Notes: generated from the letters alone by a model not told the origin. A stretch of 15,381 nt of DNA from CAUTVF01 sp963541805 (GCA_963541805.1 CAUTVF010000020.1:1-15381), one strand, 5' to 3'. Shown: positions 1 to 6,600, numbered from the stretch's first letter. Translations and numbers: made by a program.

Positions 1-16
1 AATTAAAAATTAAAAA

Positions 17-1537
17 TTAGATTTCGATTTTTGAAATTAATCGAATCCTAATATTTTCAACTAAATATTTAGGTTGATAGAATACATCACAAGTTATTTC
101 ATTTGGAGCTTTTTGATTTGATTCATCACACACTACTTGAAAATCTTGAATACAATTTGATCTTTTATAATTATCAAGTATTTTAATCATTTTGGATTTT
201 AAATCATTTCTTGTAATTGAGTCATTAAATTCAAATAAGAAATATTTACTTAGAGCTTCGCATTCTTTTTTAAGTGTTATAAATATAAATCTATTTGTTA
301 ATTTATCATTATTTTCACCCGGGTTTCTATACATATTTTCAAAAAATGAGTGATATCCGCCTCGCGGATTTTTTCTCAAAATATTGATATTTTTGTAATA
401 TAATTCTTTTCCTTCAAAATCGTTTACTTTTAAATCATAATCATCAATATTTTTAATAATCTTTTCTATTTTGCTGTGCGACTCCGAAAGGCCGATATTA
501 TTACTAATATTTGTTTTAATTCCAAGAATATCTCCAATTACAGAAACCCAAATTTTCTTTCCATTAAAAATATTAGTTTGTTTTTTATTACCATCATATA
601 TAATGGCATTTTTTGATCGTATTGATGATTTATTACTAAATGAAATTGATTTTCCATATTTTTCTGAAATTACAATTGCTGCTTCTGGATATTGAGAATT
701 ACATAGATAAAATGAAATATCAATTGATTCATCCAATGATATTGATTCATATACTTCCTGAATTTGATTTTTATTTGGTAACTCCGAAAAGCCATCCTTT
801 AATTTTGCTATATTATTATTAAAAAATAAATGCAAACTTTTATTAATTTCATTTCCATTTGCAAGTATTATATTTCCATCAACATAGTGAATATTGCCAT
901 CATAAAGATGATATCTTTTTGGATCAAATTTAATATAAATATATTCTGACTTATCATTTATTGATTCCAAATCATTATAATCTAGTGTATAAATTTCAAC
1001 TGGATTTGATTCATAAAATACAATTAAGCATACATATCTTTCGGGTAAGTAATCAATGAAGTCTCGAGCAGTTTTGTGATTAAAAATAATTGAATTTTCA
1101 ACATATTGTTTATTACTAAATAATGCAACGGAGATTGAATTTCCCCATTCTCCGGGATTTTTCGCAATAATTCTTATAAAATTTTTATTTGATAATATTG
1201 CTTTTGATTTAAACATTTCATAATTATCAATTCTAACTTTTGGCTCATCAAATGGATAACTATAACTAGCATTATATGAATTGTCTCCAATAACTCTGCC
1301 AATTAGAATTTCATTATTATCATATTGAAAATAATTATAAATTTGATACCAATCATTTAAATTTTTAGAATCCGGTTTTCCAAATTTTATTTTAAAATCA
1401 AGAATATCATAAACTGGAATTATTGTATTGACTTCGCCTCTGTTGAAATATCCGCCATAAAACACTCTGTAATTTTGCGATTTTTCAACAACTTCGGAAT
1501 TATCAACGCTACTTATATCAACTGATGGATATGCCAT
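17..1537 (-). CDS. Contractile tail sheath protein (T4 gp18-like)
   Basis: This 506-aa protein matches the contractile sheath family of myoviruses. The N-terminus (MAYPSVDISSVD, then YRVFYGGYFNRGEV and an NYFQYDNN/ILIGRVIG segment) parallels the start of gp18-type sheaths, in which an early strand is followed by the 'F..G' and 'N.L.YG...RVVRA' motifs. The C-terminal part has the conserved sheath pattern NRFIFITLKK, FLFEFNDSITR, then DFQVVCDESN and a DVFYQPKYLVENIRI strand. It is shorter than the 659 aa of T4 gp18, consistent with fewer surface domains. Sheath subunits polymerise around the tail tube and contract on infection. The ATG lies 4 bases after the stop of the upstream structural gene, with only a weak ribosome site (AAAG), so the two are probably translated together. 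A tail tube gene would be expected just beyond the left edge. The family assignment is secure from motif pattern; exact relationships cannot be stated. Confidence 0.88.
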   Translation of the reverse strand: MAYPSVDISSVDNSEVVEKSQNYRVFYGGYFNRGEVNTIIPVYDILDFKIKFGKPDSKNLNDWYQIYNYFQYDNNEILIGRVIGDNSYNASYSYPFDEPKVRIDNYEMFKSKAILSNKNFIRIIAKNPGEWGNSISVALFSNKQYVENSIIFNHKTARDFIDYLPERYVCLIVFYESNPVEIYTLDYNDLESINDKSEYIYIKFDPKRYHLYDGNIHYVDGNIILANGNEINKSLHLFFNNNIAKLKDGFSELPNKNQIQEVYESISLDESIDISFYLCNSQYPEAAIVISEKYGKSISFSNKSSIRSKNAIIYDGNKKQTNIFNGKKIWVSVIGDILGIKTNISNNIGLSESHSKIEKIIKNIDDYDLKVNDFEGKELYYKNINILRKNPRGGYHSFFENMYRNPGENNDKLTNRFIFITLKKECEALSKYFLFEFNDSITRNDLKSKMIKILDNYKRSNCIQDFQVVCDESNQKAPNEITCDVFYQPKYLVENIRIRLISKIEI

Positions 1538-1541
1538 TTGT

Positions 1542-2807
1542 TTAAATCTTTGTATTAATTAATTTTTCAGTTTCGAGATCCGAACTTTCGAGAGCAACGC
1601 CAACAAGTTCACCAATTTGCGGTTTATAAAATCCGCAAGATCTTGCAACTCCCGGAATTTCACAACTCATTAAATAATGTCCTTTTTTGACTCTTCCAAT
1701 TACTCTAACTGGAGTTTGACCTTTTAATGCAATTAAAATTCCATCGCATCCGGAATTCAAAATAAATCCAGGTTTGTCAGAAACTACTCCTATATATGCT
1801 TTGCCTTGTTCATATAGTGAATAATCATTATTAAGACCAATTAATGAACCTTTCGGAGCTCTAAATTTGGTATCATAATATTCTGCAATATCCGCATATC
1901 TTGCAGAACTTGCAATACCAAAAAATTCATTCGCATACATTGCTTTGAATTTATTTCCGGGATTTCCAAGCGTCGACATATTTGATCCAGGCAAAATACC
2001 CGAATCAGTTGTTCTTATATAATCTGCAGTAAGATTTGAAGTTCTCATTTTTTTACCGGCATCGAGATATAAGAAATCTTTTAAATATGAATCTTTAATA
2101 TTATTAATGAGTTTTATTAGATCATTATAAAGTGAATCCGCATATTTTTTTGTAACTGCATCATATTCATTAGTTGGATCAAATGGAGTATTATTTCTGA
2201 TTTTCATATATTCTGATGCATTAAAATCTTTTATTTTCTTTTCTAATGTATCACCAAAAGATTTAAGAAAATTAAGATTTATCGGATCCCAATCATCAAC
2301 TGGAGTCCACGGCCGATTTCCAGAATATAAAACATAATTTTTCCAATATAATTTTGGATACAAACTATTTAACGTTATTGGAAGCCAAAGCTCTTTATAA
2401 ATATTTGGCTTAAATGCAAGATTTTTAACTGGCTCTTTACTCTTACTAATTTCTTTTCCATTATTATCATAAATTGGTTCAAAATACTCAATTGCCATAT
2501 AATATGATGCTTCAGTGTCTTCAATTTTTGGCTCTTTTTTTCCATCTTGTATTTCTGGATCAGTATAAAATGTTACAATTTCACCGGGATAATAAATTAC
2601 ATCGGGTCTCCAGCGCATTGCTTCCATTGAAGTTAAAATTCGAATTAGACCAAAAATTGTATTAAATTCGCGTTTTAATCGATTGACAGAAGAGTTTAAA
2701 TTTTCTTCGGAAGCTAAATCATTATTAAAAATATTATAATTATTAACGAATTCATCAAAAGCAGTATTGATGAAATCGTGTCCTTGAATTCTATATTTTG
2801 ATCCCAT
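1542..2807 (-). CDS. Tail fibre / baseplate-type structural protein with C-terminal chaperone-like domain
   Basis: A 421-aa virion protein. The N-terminal third is alpha-helical (to about residue 60), followed by a Trp/Tyr-rich beta region (about 65-175). Residues 216-225 read DAVTKKYADS, a phrase typical of phage fibre proteins. Residues 256-310 hold a beta-prism-like stretch, with the pattern TLGNPGNKFKAMYANEFFG followed by SARYADIAEYY. This is the signature seen before C-terminal trimerisation, intramolecular-chaperone or Peptidase_G2-type domains in T4-like and other phage fibres. The last 110 residues (KGSLIGL, AYIGVVS, PVRVIGRVKKGHYLM, IGELVGVALE) form a beta-barrel-like terminal domain. 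It sits directly upstream of the tail sheath, supporting a role in the tail. AAGG about 10 bases before the ATG can serve as ribosome site. Which tail part it forms (fibre, whisker or baseplate wedge) cannot be decided, and autocleavage is not shown. Confidence 0.65.
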   Translation of the reverse strand: MGSKYRIQGHDFINTAFDEFVNNYNIFNNDLASEENLNSSVNRLKREFNTIFGLIRILTSMEAMRWRPDVIYYPGEIVTFYTDPEIQDGKKEPKIEDTEASYYMAIEYFEPIYDNNGKEISKSKEPVKNLAFKPNIYKELWLPITLNSLYPKLYWKNYVLYSGNRPWTPVDDWDPINLNFLKSFGDTLEKKIKDFNASEYMKIRNNTPFDPTNEYDAVTKKYADSLYNDLIKLINNIKDSYLKDFLYLDAGKKMRTSNLTADYIRTTDSGILPGSNMSTLGNPGNKFKAMYANEFFGIASSARYADIAEYYDTKFRAPKGSLIGLNNDYSLYEQGKAYIGVVSDKPGFILNSGCDGILIALKGQTPVRVIGRVKKGHYLMSCEIPGVARSCGFYKPQIGELVGVALESSDLETEKLINTKI

Positions 2808-2862
2808 TTAATATGAACCTTTTTTGTTATTATTTATTATTGTAATACATTAAATTTTTAAA

Positions 2863-3555
2863 TTATAAAATATTAAAGAAATCTAGATATTTTTTAAATT
2901 TTGGATTTTTAAAATATTCATTATTTGGGTCATAAAATGAATGATTTCTAAAAATATTTTTAACCGGTTTTACATAGTATAAAAAATTTAAAGAATCAAG
3001 TTCAAAATCTTTAAAAACTATAATGTCTTTATTACTTTTTAAAGTTATTTTAAAATTTGAGATTTCTGGACTTATGTATAAATCACTATAAAATTGATCA
3101 GAATCGCGATTTTTTGACCCTATTATTTTAAAATTAAACAAATTACAATCAGAAATATTGAAAAAATCATAAAGTTCGGAAGCATCAATTTCGCAATCTG
3201 AAATGGAAGTATCCAAATCAGTTGTATTGTCAATTTTTACATAATTCAAATGAGCTTCAGCGATATTGACTTCGCCATTTAAAACAGATTCGGATATCGA
3301 AGAATCTCCAATTTCTCCGCCATTTTCGATATTCGACGCATAAATTCTAGTATTATAATAAATTACACTGCAATCAACGTTTGAATCCATATCAATAAAA
3401 ATGTTTTCAGGATCACCAAAAAGTGTTGATTTTGTTACATATCCGCCGAGATCTCCGCTTTTGTAATTAAAATCCGGGTTTGATGAAGTATATTGAATTC
3501 TATAATATGTTTTACCATTTATAATTTTTGTATCAGAATCAAGCAGTTTAAACAT
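2863..3555 (-). CDS. Beta-helix-like phage protein of unknown function
   Basis: A 230-aa protein. Its N-terminus carries the pattern of a widespread phage family: a short strand and turn (DSDTKIINGKTYYRI), then KSGDLGGYV at residues 32-40. In that family this is followed by a left-handed beta-helix of short repeats, and here residues 45-125 show matching hydrophobic/polar alternation with many Ser, Asn, Asp and Ile (SNVDCSVIYYNTRIYASN, SSISESVLNGEVNIAEAHL). The C-terminal 100 residues are unlike that family and end in an aromatic-rich tail. Family members are usually hypothetical or virion-associated. Its position next to tail genes and behind a late-promoter-like box fits a structural or assembly role, which is inference. 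A clear ribosome site AAAAAGGA lies about 8 bases before the ATG. It is the first gene after repeat copy 1, so transcripts starting in that repeat would begin here and run into the tail genes. Confidence 0.6.
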   Translation of the reverse strand: MFKLLDSDTKIINGKTYYRIQYTSSNPDFNYKSGDLGGYVTKSTLFGDPENIFIDMDSNVDCSVIYYNTRIYASNIENGGEIGDSSISESVLNGEVNIAEAHLNYVKIDNTTDLDTSISDCEIDASELYDFFNISDCNLFNFKIIGSKNRDSDQFYSDLYISPEISNFKITLKSNKDIIVFKDFELDSLNFLYYVKPVKNIFRNHSFYDPNNEYFKNPKFKKYLDFFNIL

Positions 3556-3578
3556 TTCAAAAATCCTTTTTTGTTTGT

Positions 3579-3584
3579 ATTATA
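3579..3584 (-). promoter_or_regulatory. Candidate -10 element upstream of the beta-helix-like gene
   Basis: On the minus strand this reads TATAAT, 24 bases before the ATG, leaving a leader of about 17 bases that includes the AAAAAGGA ribosome site. No convincing -35 hexamer is visible. The same arrangement recurs before several genes here, which raises its credibility, but TATAAT is easily formed by chance in such AT-rich DNA. Confidence 0.3.
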
Positions 3585-3645
3585 TACGATTTCAACTGAA
3601 TTTACACGTAATATTAAACAGAGATTTAAAATTGATAAAAAAAGA

Positions 3646-3693
3646 GTAGACGTAGTGCCTCTGAGATTTAGTTTGATCCCTTTTGAATATTTA
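3646..3693 (-). repeat. 48-bp conserved box, copy 1 (promoter/leader candidate)
   Basis: A 48-bp sequence (plus strand begins GTAGACGTAGTGCCTCT) found again at 14287-14334 with a single difference. It is by far the best conserved part of the long repeats, and each copy lies 53-91 bases upstream of the start codon of the first gene after the repeat. On the minus strand it begins with the downstream half of a TATAAATA-type element and continues as AAAAGGGATCAAACTAAATC. The conservation and placement suggest a promoter with a conserved initially transcribed region or a regulator binding site. No stable hairpin is visible within it. Confidence 0.6.
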
Positions 3694-3695
3694 TA
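3688..3695 (-). promoter_or_regulatory. T4-late-promoter-like TATAAATA
   Basis: The minus strand reads TATAAATA, the exact consensus of T4 late promoters, which are recognised by the gp55 sigma factor with the gp45 clamp. It sits at the edge of the conserved 48-bp box and faces the beta-helix-like gene and the tail genes beyond. The equivalent position in copy 2 reads AATAAATA. Assigning it as a late promoter is inference: a match to an 8-bp AT-only motif in AT-rich DNA is weak on its own, but its location in a conserved repeat ahead of structural genes supports it. Confidence 0.4.
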
Positions 3696-3749
3696 TTTTA
3701 TCATTTTAAAGTTGCATTTTTGTAAAAAATTTCAAAAAATTAATAATTT

Positions 3750-3905
3750 AACATTTAGATGTAAGATGATTTGATTTTTGTAAAATTAAAAAATACTAAT
3801 TTTATGCTTCGCATTATAAAAGTAAATTTTTGATTTTTGATACGGATTTTTGGATTTTGATTTTTATACAATTTCAAAAAATTACACATTTTACATCTAA
3901 ATGTT
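3750..3905. repeat. 15-bp inverted repeat inside repeat copy 1
   Basis: Positions 3750-3764 (AACATTTAGATGTAA) are the exact reverse complement of 3891-3905, with 126 bases between. Both arms are also preceded on the plus strand by the same TTTCAAAAAATTA word. Copy 2 of the long repeat lacks this pair, so it belongs to a segment inserted into or lost from one copy. It encloses the first ATGCTTCGCAT block. Confidence 0.6.
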
Positions 3906-3956
3906 TTAAGTGTATATTTTTGATTTTTTAAATAGATATTTTCGAATTTTTGAATT

Positions 3957-3997
3957 AAAATAACGAATTTTAACCGAAGGTTTGGATTCGTTATTTT
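3957..3997. terminator. Two-tier hairpin in repeat copy 1, terminator-like
   Basis: A perfect 12-bp outer stem pairs 3957-3968 (AAAATAACGAAT) with 3986-3997. Inside, after a 3x3 internal loop, AACC (3972-3975) pairs with GGTT (3979-3982) around a three-base loop GAA. On the minus strand the hairpin is followed by TTTT-type sequence in the stem end and then AATTC; on the plus strand the stem runs directly into TTTTTA. It lies downstream of the gp16-like gene, where a terminator is expected. A shortened version with the same inner stem occurs at 14441-14461, and a variant with loop GTA at 14604-14632. The function as terminator is plausible but unproven. Confidence 0.5.
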
Positions 3998-4022
3998 TAA
4001 AGCACCATATCAGAAAATTTAT

Positions 4023-4047
4023 TTTTATTATATAATATATAATAAAA
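4023..4047. repeat. AT-only hairpin in repeat copy 1
   Basis: An 11-bp stem pairs 4023-4033 with 4037-4047 around an AAT loop. The corresponding spot in copy 2 (14501-14523) forms a 10-bp stem with loop ATA despite sequence differences, so the hairpin shape is kept although the bases changed. The purpose is unknown. Confidence 0.5.
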
Positions 4048-4125
4048 TGAATTTAAATTCCGGCCGCCTTCAAAAATTACTTTTATAATGCTTCGCATAA
4101 AATTAGTGATTTATAAAAAATTTTA

Positions 4126-4145
4126 ATTATATAAATTTATATAAT
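4126..4145. repeat. 20-bp perfect palindrome, copy 1
   Basis: ATTATATAAATTTATATAAT is self-complementary over all 20 bases and is conserved exactly at 14662-14681. A symmetric site of this size could bind a dimeric protein or be an unwinding element. On either strand it also contains promoter-like TATAAT/TATAAAT words. Confidence 0.6.
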
Positions 4146-4212
4146 AAAAATAAATTTTTATAGGTTCAAAAATTTAGCCGTAGACTTAGAAGTTTGAATT
4201 TAAAATATTAAA

Positions 4213-4593
4213 TTATGAATTTGATTTGAGACGTTCTATAATGTCTCGAGTAGAAATTGTTTCAGTGTTTGAATCTTTTGATTCTGCTGGTCTCATTGAT
4301 TTATAAATTTCTATAACTTCAATGAGTTTTTTATAGGATTCAGTAAGCAGTTTTACTGAGTTATTTGACGTATTAATAAGACTTGTCAGCGAGTCAACAA
4401 GTTTTGCATCAAGCCCAAAAGAATCTAATTCGGACTTGATGTCTTTTACAATATTCATACAAAATTCTGTATTAAACATTACGAGTTTTCTTAAATTTTG
4501 ATAATCCTCAGCCACTTGGCTAAGATTTATCGAATTTAAGAGATCCTCGAGTGTTTTTACATTTGAATTTTGTATAACTTCTAAATCGTTCAT
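4213..4593 (-). CDS. Small helical protein, possible small terminase subunit (T4 gp16-like)
   Basis: A 126-aa, almost entirely helical protein. Residues 29-95 suggest two long helices (EDYQNLRKLVMFNTEFCMNI, then DSLTSLINTSNNSVKLLTES) joined by a turn near residues 58-63, followed by a polar tail. This layout resembles the central coiled-coil hairpin of T4 gp16. A by-eye comparison shows the same DY...R....F.....M......E pattern, then N...L.L...K. gp16 assembles into rings that help the large terminase gp17 package DNA. The protein is shorter than gp16 (164 aa). Its ATG directly abuts the TAA of the preceding gene, so the two are translationally linked. It is the last gene before repeat copy 1. 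The assignment rests on weak residue similarity plus shape; a generic coiled-coil protein remains possible. Confidence 0.45.
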   Translation of the reverse strand: MNDLEVIQNSNVKTLEDLLNSINLSQVAEDYQNLRKLVMFNTEFCMNIVKDIKSELDSFGLDAKLVDSLTSLINTSNNSVKLLTESYKKLIEVIEIYKSMRPAESKDSNTETISTRDIIERLKSNS

Positions 4594-5205
4594 TTATTTA
4601 AATGTTACCGTTGCATCTTTTCCAAAAAAAGTTACATATGTTGAATCCCAAGTTTGTGCCCTCAAAGTATCAAACTTTTTATTTTGCGGTTTAACAATAA
4701 CTTTATGGAGATAGGTATCATAAAAAACGTCTTCAATTTCCTTACATATAAAATCAGCGAGTTTTGAATTCATTTCATCTTTAATTTGTTTTTCCGTCTC
4801 CGGATCTCCAACTTTTCCATTTGTCGGTTTAATTGTAATAATAACTGGAGCATTTGGCCCGGTCAGAACATTTTCAATGTAAAATGTTTTAAAATTTGAA
4901 TCTTTTCTACAAAGATTTGCGAGCAGCTTATTTGGATCGACTGGAACAACTTTTTTATTATACTTATAAAAATCGTTAATTACAACATCAAATAATTTTT
5001 TAGTTCGATTTTTAAATTTCGAATCCATAAGTTTCATATGTTTTTCAAAATCTGATTTGGATCCATTTTTAAAATCAAATGCAAGTAAATCATAATCCGC
5101 ATCACTATTTGAACTTATTAAATACAAATAGGACAGAGGAATCATAACTCCAAATTTTTGTTCAGCATATTGCTGAAATGTGGGTTCACTTAATTGTTTT
5201 GCCAT
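4594..5205 (-). CDS. Paralogous phage protein A, unknown function
   Basis: A 203-aa protein of no recognised family but clearly related to two neighbours (5207-5761 and 6620-7204). Shared landmarks are an N-terminal helix ending in FGV.IP.SYLYLI (residues 18-30), the word FDFKNGSKSDF (about 43-53), a DSKFKNRT motif soon after, a KDSNFK.F..ENV segment near residue 105, a hydrophobic strand VIITIK, an IEDVFYDTY helix near residue 160, and a C-terminal strand ending TVTFK. The codons for the FDFKNGSKSDF word differ at synonymous positions from those of the 6620-7204 gene, which indicates an old duplication kept by selection on the protein. It has no signal peptide or membrane segment. It lies in a tightly packed run ending with the possible small terminase, so a virion or assembly role is a reasonable guess only. 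Confidence 0.7.
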   Translation of the reverse strand: MAKQLSEPTFQQYAEQKFGVMIPLSYLYLISSNSDADYDLLAFDFKNGSKSDFEKHMKLMDSKFKNRTKKLFDVVINDFYKYNKKVVPVDPNKLLANLCRKDSNFKTFYIENVLTGPNAPVIITIKPTNGKVGDPETEKQIKDEMNSKLADFICKEIEDVFYDTYLHKVIVKPQNKKFDTLRAQTWDSTYVTFFGKDATVTFK

Positions 5206-5206
5206 T

Positions 5207-5761
5207 TTAAATTTTCAACTTTCCGTATGTAAAATCAATTCGATCTGCATTAATTGTCGCGGTTACTGTTTTTCCTGATTCTTTAATTGTCGGTCTATAA
5301 CTAGTTCTTAGTGTCTTAATTTGAACTGCATAAGAATCATTAAATACGTCTATAAATTTTTCAAATATAAATGGTGTAAGTTTTGAATCAATTTCATTTT
5401 GAAAATCATCATTAATAATTTCAATTGATATCAAAATATCACCATAAATTGAAAAATCAACATTTGTAATTTTAAATGATTTAAAATTTGAATCTTTTAC
5501 ACATAAATCATTTAAAACTCGCGAAAATGGGTAACCCATATTATTTTTGACGAGGTCAAGTTCTATAAGATTACCTAAATTCGCTTCGCGATCCTTAAAA
5601 TTTGAATCCTGAACTTTCATTTCATCTCTAAAAGCAGATTTTGACTCAACTTCATCAAAATCAATAAATGCATCTGCTTTTTTATATAAATTCAAATAAT
5701 TTTGCGGCAATCGAATTCCAAATTTTTTTGCCTTATATTGAATACTTCTTGCTAAGTCCAT
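5207..5761 (-). CDS. Paralogous phage protein B, unknown function
   Basis: A 184-aa protein of the same family as its neighbours at 4594-5205 and 6620-7204. It has KFGIRLPQNYLNLY near the N-terminus, VESKSAF in place of the NGSKSDF word, then QDSNFKDR, LCVKDSNFKSFKITNV, a strand DILISIEI and FIDVFNDSY. The DSNFK motif occurs twice about 45 residues apart, as in protein A, hinting at an internal repeat. The ATG at 5761 is preferred: it follows the co-chaperonin stop after one base and gives an N-terminus matching the paralogs. An in-frame TTG at 5773 would overlap the co-chaperonin gene by 11 bases and add only MRIK. The stop is followed after one base by the ATG of protein A, so B and A are translated in tandem. 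Function unknown. Confidence 0.7.
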   Translation of the reverse strand: MDLARSIQYKAKKFGIRLPQNYLNLYKKADAFIDFDEVESKSAFRDEMKVQDSNFKDREANLGNLIELDLVKNNMGYPFSRVLNDLCVKDSNFKSFKITNVDFSIYGDILISIEIINDDFQNEIDSKLTPFIFEKFIDVFNDSYAVQIKTLRTSYRPTIKESGKTVTATINADRIDFTYGKLKI

Positions 5762-5762
5762 T

Positions 5763-6023
5763 TTAATTCTCAATTGCTAGTATGTCGATCTCTTTAAGCA
5801 AAATTAAATTTTCATCAATATCGAGACCAGATGTTTCCGGGAATCTAACAGTTTTACCAACTATTGCATATTTTGCATCTGGCCCAACTGCGACAACTTC
5901 GCCTTTTTTTGGGCGTTTAATTATCTTAGCTTCTTCAACAAGCAAAATACCGGTTTCAGTTTTTTTAATATCAGGTTCTTTTTCTGTTTTTACTAAATAA
6001 TAATTATGTAGTGGCTCAATCAT
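5763..6023 (-). CDS. GroES/gp31-like co-chaperonin
   Basis: An 86-aa protein with the layout of the Cpn10 family. It begins with the strand IEPLHNYYLVK. A polar mobile loop follows (about residues 13-33) whose hydrophobic tip ILL (26-28) corresponds to the IVL of GroES that docks on GroEL. Then come RPKKGEVVAVG, VGKTVRF and the terminal LILLKEIDILAI. Between AVG (47) and VGKTV (55-59) there are only about 7 residues, where GroES has about 16 forming the roof hairpin; the roof is therefore missing or reduced, as described for T4 gp31. gp31 replaces GroES so that host GroEL can fold the large capsid protein. At 86 aa it is shorter than gp31 (111 aa) and GroES (97 aa). A good ribosome site GAAAGGA precedes the ATG. 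It is embedded among the paralogous proteins, so it may serve those or the capsid protein encoded elsewhere. Confidence 0.85.
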   Translation of the reverse strand: MIEPLHNYYLVKTEKEPDIKKTETGILLVEEAKIIKRPKKGEVVAVGPDAKYAIVGKTVRFPETSGLDIDENLILLKEIDILAIEN

Positions 6024-6033
6024 TTAAATCCTT

Positions 6034-6600
6034 TCATTTTTGTATAATATATGTTCCATATCCGATTTTCAGAGAAATTTTTCTTACCGAAGTAGCTAAT
6101 CTTTTACTATTTAGTGGAGCAAGATTAACCTTGTAATCAAACATTGGGAATGAATCATTTAAAGCAGTTTCAATCCGTTGTGTGAAATCTTTATAAAAAT
6201 CAGAAATTTTATTTAAGAAATCGTCAGCTGAGTTTTGTCCGAGTCTCGGTGCAGATAAATATATTTCACCTTCTAAAATTTTCTCAAAATATAATTTTAA
6301 ATCGTATTTATCATTAATTTTATTAATTGTCGATGTTAAAATTGATTTAAAGATATTTTCAACATTTGTATCTTTGATAAAATTTTCATTTACTTTTAGA
6401 AAATGGACAAGCTCGTATTTTTGAGTTCCTAATTTTTTAAATTTTGAAATCCAGTCATTAACAGCATAATCAATATATTCTGGGTCGTGTAAAACTTCTT
6501 CAACTTCGGATTCCATTTTTTTACAAAGAAAATCCAAAACATCGTTTGGTAAAAAATATTTATAATGTTTTAGTGTTTTGTATAAATTTTCAACCGTCAT
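6034..6600 (-). CDS. Unknown protein D, possibly a diverged member of the paralogous set
   Basis: A 188-aa protein with no recognised family. It has the same length as the neighbouring paralogs and a similar plan: an N-terminal helix followed by YFLPNDVLDFL, a charged helical middle, and a late helix FTQRIETALNDSF resembling the VFYD/VFND helix of the others. It ends in beta strands (RKISLKIGYGTYIIQ). The diagnostic NGSKSDF and DSNFK words are absent, so kinship is only suggestive. No membrane segment or signal peptide is visible. It ends 10 bases before the co-chaperonin ATG and overlaps that gene's ribosome site, so the pair is likely co-translated. A virion-assembly role is inferred from the neighbourhood only. 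Confidence 0.6.
   Translation of the reverse strand: MTVENLYKTLKHYKYFLPNDVLDFLCKKMESEVEEVLHDPEYIDYAVNDWISKFKKLGTQKYELVHFLKVNENFIKDTNVENIFKSILTSTINKINDKYDLKLYFEKILEGEIYLSAPRLGQNSADDFLNKISDFYKDFTQRIETALNDSFPMFDYKVNLAPLNSKRLATSVRKISLKIGYGTYIIQK

Larger units (their letters stand above)
3646..4194. repeat. Long mosaic intergenic repeat, copy 1
   Basis: The gene-free stretch 3556-4212 holds this 549-bp element. It shares, in the same order and orientation, a series of blocks with 14287-14733. The blocks are the 48-bp box, an ATACTAATTTTATGCTTCGCAT block, an AACGAATTTTAACC/GAA/GGTT hairpin, an AAAGCACCATA(T/C)CAGAAAATTT block, an AT-rich hairpin, a TTCCGG...CTTCAAAAA...ATTACTT block, a second ATGCTTCGCAT with AAAATTAGT, a 20-bp AT palindrome, and a final GGTTCAAAAA...TTTAGCCG...CTTAGAAGTT block. 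Spacers differ in length, and copy 1 has extra sequence at 3697-3787 and 3816-3956. No tRNA or credible gene is seen on either strand. It lies between the stop of the gp16-like gene and the start of the beta-helix-like gene. It may act as promoter region, terminator cluster or recombination site. Confidence 0.8.

Noticed and set aside
471..822. Plus-strand frames inside the tail sheath gene
   Set aside because: They are antisense shadows of a confidently identified gene, with no ribosome sites and low-complexity hydrophobic products.
3519..3704. Minus-strand 61-codon frame starting inside the 48-bp box
   Set aside because: It overlaps the well-supported beta-helix-like gene in another frame. 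The box in copy 2 is also open in this frame, but with different downstream residues, and no start codon with a ribosome site is found.
3493..3774. Plus-strand open frame crossing the conserved 48-bp box (translates KRVDVVPLRFSLIPFEYL)
   Set aside because: A similar peptide arises at 14038-14340 only because the DNA box is nearly identical. Both frames run antisense over real genes, start differently and have no ribosome site.
3556..4212. CRISPR array or tRNA cluster in the gene-free repeat region
   Set aside because: The repeats are not evenly spaced, unit lengths vary, and no cloverleaf or CCA-type tRNA sequence is visible. The region is a mosaic of hairpins and AT-rich blocks.
5207..5773. 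TTG start at 5773 for paralogous protein B
   Set aside because: The ATG at 5761 directly follows the co-chaperonin stop and gives an N-terminus that lines up with the paralogs; the TTG adds four residues of unlikely value.
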